From Neisseria lactamica (lineage in GTDB: Bacteria; Pseudomonadota; Gammaproteobacteria; Burkholderiales; Neisseriaceae), in contig JUNU01000175.1 of the NCBI GenBank assembly GCA_001067655.1, forward strand, positions 1 through 15,767: 15,767 bases of DNA, given 5' to 3'. Positions within the stretch are counted from its first letter, which is position 1. Every line of letters begins with the position of its first letter. The notes beneath the pieces were generated by a model, which was given only the letters and a program-made list of their open reading frames with translations, was not told the origin of the DNA and ran no database searches. Below, in pieces: positions 14,035-15,767 of this stretch. A program made the translations under genes and the position numbers.

Positions 14035-15162
14035 ATGACCTATATGAAACCTGTCGTCGTAGCAATCGCCCTGATCAGCATGACCGCTTGTTCGGGCAAC
14101 AAAAAAGACCTGCCCAAGCTGGATTACCAAACCCAGACCCGCAAAATCGTCAAATTAGAAGTACCGCCTGATTTGAACAATCCCGATCAAGGCAACCTCT
14201 ATCAAGTACCCGCCGGCAGCGGTGCCGTCCGCGCCAGCGACCTGAGCCGCCGCACATCGGCAACCCAACAAGCCGCGAATTCCGAAGTCCTCAAATCCGT
14301 CAAAGGCGTCCGTTTGGAGCGCGATGGCAACCAACGCTGGGTTGAAGTCCAAGGCAAATCCCCTGCCGAAATTTGGCCTCTGTTGAAAGCATTCTGGCAA
14401 GAAAACGGCTTCGACATCAAATCCGAAGAACCCGGCATCGGTCAAATGGAAACCGAATGGGCCGAAAACCGCGCCAAAATCCCGCAAGACGGCTTGCGCC
14501 GCCTCTTGGACAAAGTCGGCATGGGCGGTGTCTACTCCACCAGCGAGCGCGATAAATTCATCATCCGCATCGAACAAGGCAGAAACGGCACGACCGACGT
14601 CTTCTTCGCCCACAAAGGTATGAAAGAAGTTTACGCCGACAAGAAAAAAGACACGACCATGTGGCAGCCTGCCGCCAACGACCCCAACCTTGAAGCCGCC
14701 TTCCTCGCACGCTTCATGCAATACTTGGGCGTCGATCAGCAACAAGCTGAGAACGCGCTGACCCAAAGCGTTGCCAAACGCAGCGGCAGCGAATTGGCTC
14801 GAATCGACGGCAACACCCTGCTCGTCTCCGGCGACTACGGCCGCAACTGGCGCCGCACCGCGCTTGCCCTCGACCGCATCGGCTTGAATGTCTTGGGCCA
14901 AAACATCGAACGTCACGCCTTCTTGGTTCAACAGGCGCCTAACGAAAGCGACGCCGTTTCCACGAAAAAACCGGGCTTCTTCGGCCGTATGCTGGGCAAA
15001 GGCAAAAAAATTGAGAAACCTGCCGCCTACCCCGAAATCATCGTATTCGTCGAGCCTGTCAACGGCGGTTCACGCATCAGCCTCTTGAATAAAGACGGCA
15101 GCGCATATAAAGGCAGCGATGCCTCTACGCTCCTCAGCCGCCTGCATACAGAACTGCGTTAA
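14035..15162 (+). CDS. bamC: Outer-membrane assembly lipoprotein BamC
   Basis: BamC is an accessory lipoprotein of the BAM complex that inserts beta-barrel proteins into the outer membrane. The 375-residue precursor has a signal peptide ending MTAC, so Cys19 should be lipidated; Met at -3 is a slightly unusual lipobox residue. After the lipid anchor comes an extended N-terminal region with VPPDLNNPDQ (at about 42-51), which in E. coli BamC is the segment that wraps BamD. Two helix-grip-like domains follow, one from RWVEVQGKSPAEIWPLLKAF and one from LLVSGDYGRNWRRTALAL. It is slightly longer than the E. coli protein, partly through a lysine/glycine-rich linker (KKPGFFGRMLGKGKK). I chose ATG 14035 because AGGA lies eight bases upstream and the signal peptide starts there; ATG 14044 is an alternative. 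Position after dapA strongly supports the call. Confidence 0.9.
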   Translation: MTYMKPVVVAIALISMTACSGNKKDLPKLDYQTQTRKIVKLEVPPDLNNPDQGNLYQVPAGSGAVRASDLSRRTSATQQAANSEVLKSVKGVRLERDGNQRWVEVQGKSPAEIWPLLKAFWQENGFDIKSEEPGIGQMETEWAENRAKIPQDGLRRLLDKVGMGGVYSTSERDKFIIRIEQGRNGTTDVFFAHKGMKEVYADKKKDTTMWQPAANDPNLEAAFLARFMQYLGVDQQQAENALTQSVAKRSGSELARIDGNTLLVSGDYGRNWRRTALALDRIGLNVLGQNIERHAFLVQQAPNESDAVSTKKPGFFGRMLGKGKKIEKPAAYPEIIVFVEPVNGGSRISLLNKDGSAYKGSDASTLLSRLHTELR

Positions 15163-15180
15163 GCAATCCGATGTCACAAC

Positions 15181-15192
15181 AGGTCGTCTGAA
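15181..15192 (+). repeat. Single DUS after bamC
   Basis: Exact AGGTCGTCTGAA, unpaired, 18 bases after the bamC stop. Confidence 0.9.
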
Positions 15193-15256
15193 TTTGAATC
15201 TAAACTACGCCTCAAATCTCGGACGCCCGTAAAAGCCTATTCAGGCGCTCCCTATT

Positions 15257-15291
15257 AAGCCGGGTTCTGCATAAACAGGACTCGGCTTTTT
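15257..15291 (+). terminator. Intrinsic terminator of bamC
   Basis: AAGCCGGGTTCTG (15257-15269) pairs with CAGGACTCGGCTT (15276-15288) over 13 positions including two G-U pairs, around a 6-base loop, and ends in a run of five T. It is a classic Rho-independent terminator and is not DUS-based. It lies 95 bases after bamC. Confidence 0.85.
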
Positions 15292-15462
15292 CCATCTCAA
15301 ATTGCAACGCTCCCGTTTGCAACAATCCATACAACCATCTGCCTGCTCCATCCGTCTTTAAGCAGTATCATGCTGATCGGGATATCACGCTACTCGTTGC
15401 TTCAACGGCAACCTGCCCTTCCCTATCTGGCGGGGTATTTAGCATGTTCTGATTATGAGAAG

Positions 15463-15500
15463 AGGTCGTCTGAAACCAAATTTTCAGTTTCAGACGACCT
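15463..15500. terminator. DUS inverted-repeat terminator-like hairpin
   Basis: A perfect 14-bp stem (15463-15476 with 15487-15500), 10-base loop, exact DUS in both arms, followed by TTTT. No gene is close upstream on either strand in the window; on the minus strand it could serve a gene beyond the right edge. Confidence 0.75.
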
Positions 15501-15521
15501 TTTACCGTATCAGCAACCTTG

Positions 15522-15655
15522 TCCCTTCCCCCGTCCTGCGGAGGAAGGTTAGGATGGGGATGGCTTCGCGGCTTTAGGCAAAATCAAATTGGTGCAGCCC
15601 GTAAAGCCACCCTCTCCCCAACCCTCTCCCGCCGGACGGGAGAGGGGGCAGGTGG
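15522..15655. repeat. GC-rich imperfect palindromes (intergenic repeat family)
   Basis: Two repeats are visible. The first (about 15522-15558) has CCTTCC and GGAAGG arms and a trailing GGATGGGG. The second has perfect 10-bp arms, CCCTCTCCCG (15622-15631) and CGGGAGAGGG (15637-15646), with the preceding CCCTCTCCCCAA duplicating part of the left arm. Both look like dispersed intergenic repeats rather than genes. The family name is not certain. Confidence 0.55.
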
Positions 15656-15690
15656 TTGCGCGTCGTGGCATAGATTTCTGTCTGGCTACC

Positions 15691-15712
15691 GTCATTCCCG
15701 CTCCCGCCTACG
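15691..15712. repeat. Partial dRS3/REP2-like repeat interrupted by a Correia element
   Basis: GTCATTCCCGC followed by TCCCGCCTACGC resembles neisserial dRS3-type repeats, whose halves read ATTCCC and GGGAAT around a GC-rich core. The expected right half is missing because the Correia end begins at 15713. This suggests insertion into the repeat or a truncated copy. Confidence 0.4.
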
Positions 15713-15767
15713 CATAGTGGATTAAATTTAAATCAGGACAAGGCGACGAAGCCGCAGACAGTACAGA
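15713..15767. mobile_element. Correia repeat element (CREE), left end, partial
   Basis: CATAGTGGATTAAATTTAAA followed by TCAGGACAAGGCGACGAAGC and CGCAGACAGTACAGA matches the left end of a Correia element; the element continues past the edge. The first terminal base is C instead of the usual T, so the TA target duplication is altered. It is the inverted counterpart of the copy at 1-50. Confidence 0.88.

Larger units (their letters stand above)
15163..15767. other. Repeat-rich intergenic region, no convincing gene
   Basis: This 605-base stretch after bamC holds a single DUS, an intrinsic terminator, a DUS inverted pair, two GC-rich imperfect palindromes and the start of a Correia element. The longest reading frames are about 60-70 codons, lack ribosome sites and run through DUS or repeat sequence, so I do not call a gene. 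Confidence 0.75.

Noticed and set aside
15370..15725. Small frames of 60 and 68 codons after bamC
   Set aside because: They run through DUS and GC-rich repeat sequence, lack ribosome sites and show no recognisable domain.
1..15767. Composite transposon made by the two flanking Correia ends
   Set aside because: Correia elements are short, non-autonomous and encode no transposase, and the enclosed genes are ordinary core genes. Assembly breaks at repeats explain the edges better.
1..15767. CRISPR array, tRNA, rRNA, prophage, toxin-antitoxin or defence genes
   Set aside because: The only regularly recurring sequence is the DUS, at irregular spacing and in both orientations; no tRNA cloverleaf, rRNA-like segment or mobile-gene signature was seen by eye.

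Overview
The window is a chromosomal housekeeping segment of a Neisseria species. The main evidence is the 12-mer AGGTCGTCTGAA, the neisserial DNA uptake sequence (DUS) in its 'AG-mucDUS' dialect rather than the gonococcal/meningococcal ATGCCGTCTGAA. I count 21 exact copies on the two strands and 4 copies with one mismatch. Ten inverted DUS pairs sit between genes, two single copies are intergenic and three lie inside coding sequence. Gene content, Correia-element ends at both edges and a neisserial YceI-type antigen (GNA1030 type) agree. The dialect points to a commensal of the mucosa/subflava/flavescens kind; the species cannot be fixed from this window.

Layout, left to right. Positions 1-50 are the end of a Correia element, followed by a structured gyrA 3' region. 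gyrA (DNA gyrase A) and gshA (glutamate-cysteine ligase) both read leftward. A divergent AT-rich promoter region then leads to a rightward leucine block: leuC, a small entericidin-like lipoprotein, a VOC-fold protein, leuD, a YhcH/TabA-family protein and leuB. Next come a secreted YceI-family protein and a periplasmic cyclophilin. An NCS2 xanthine/uracil-type permease reads leftward and converges on the cyclophilin gene across a DUS-hairpin terminator. A second divergent region leads to dapA and bamC. The last 605 bp hold no convincing gene, only a terminator, DUS copies, GC-rich repeats and the start of a second Correia element.

How the genes fit together. LeuC and LeuD are the two subunits of isopropylmalate isomerase and LeuB is the next enzyme of leucine synthesis, yet unrelated genes and DUS hairpins separate them, so the block looks like several transcription units rather than one leuCDB operon. 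dapA (lysine and meso-diaminopimelate synthesis) followed by the outer-membrane assembly lipoprotein bamC is the same pairing as dapA-bamC (nlpB) in E. coli. Many rightward genes end in a DUS inverted repeat that can act as uptake signal and terminator at once.

I see no phage, transposase, CRISPR, toxin-antitoxin or defence locus, and no clearly new system. The points worth a second look are regulatory: an exact inverted repeat upstream of leuC, a DUS hairpin in the presumed leuB leader, a strand-biased hairpin after gyrA, and the two Correia ends that bound the window.
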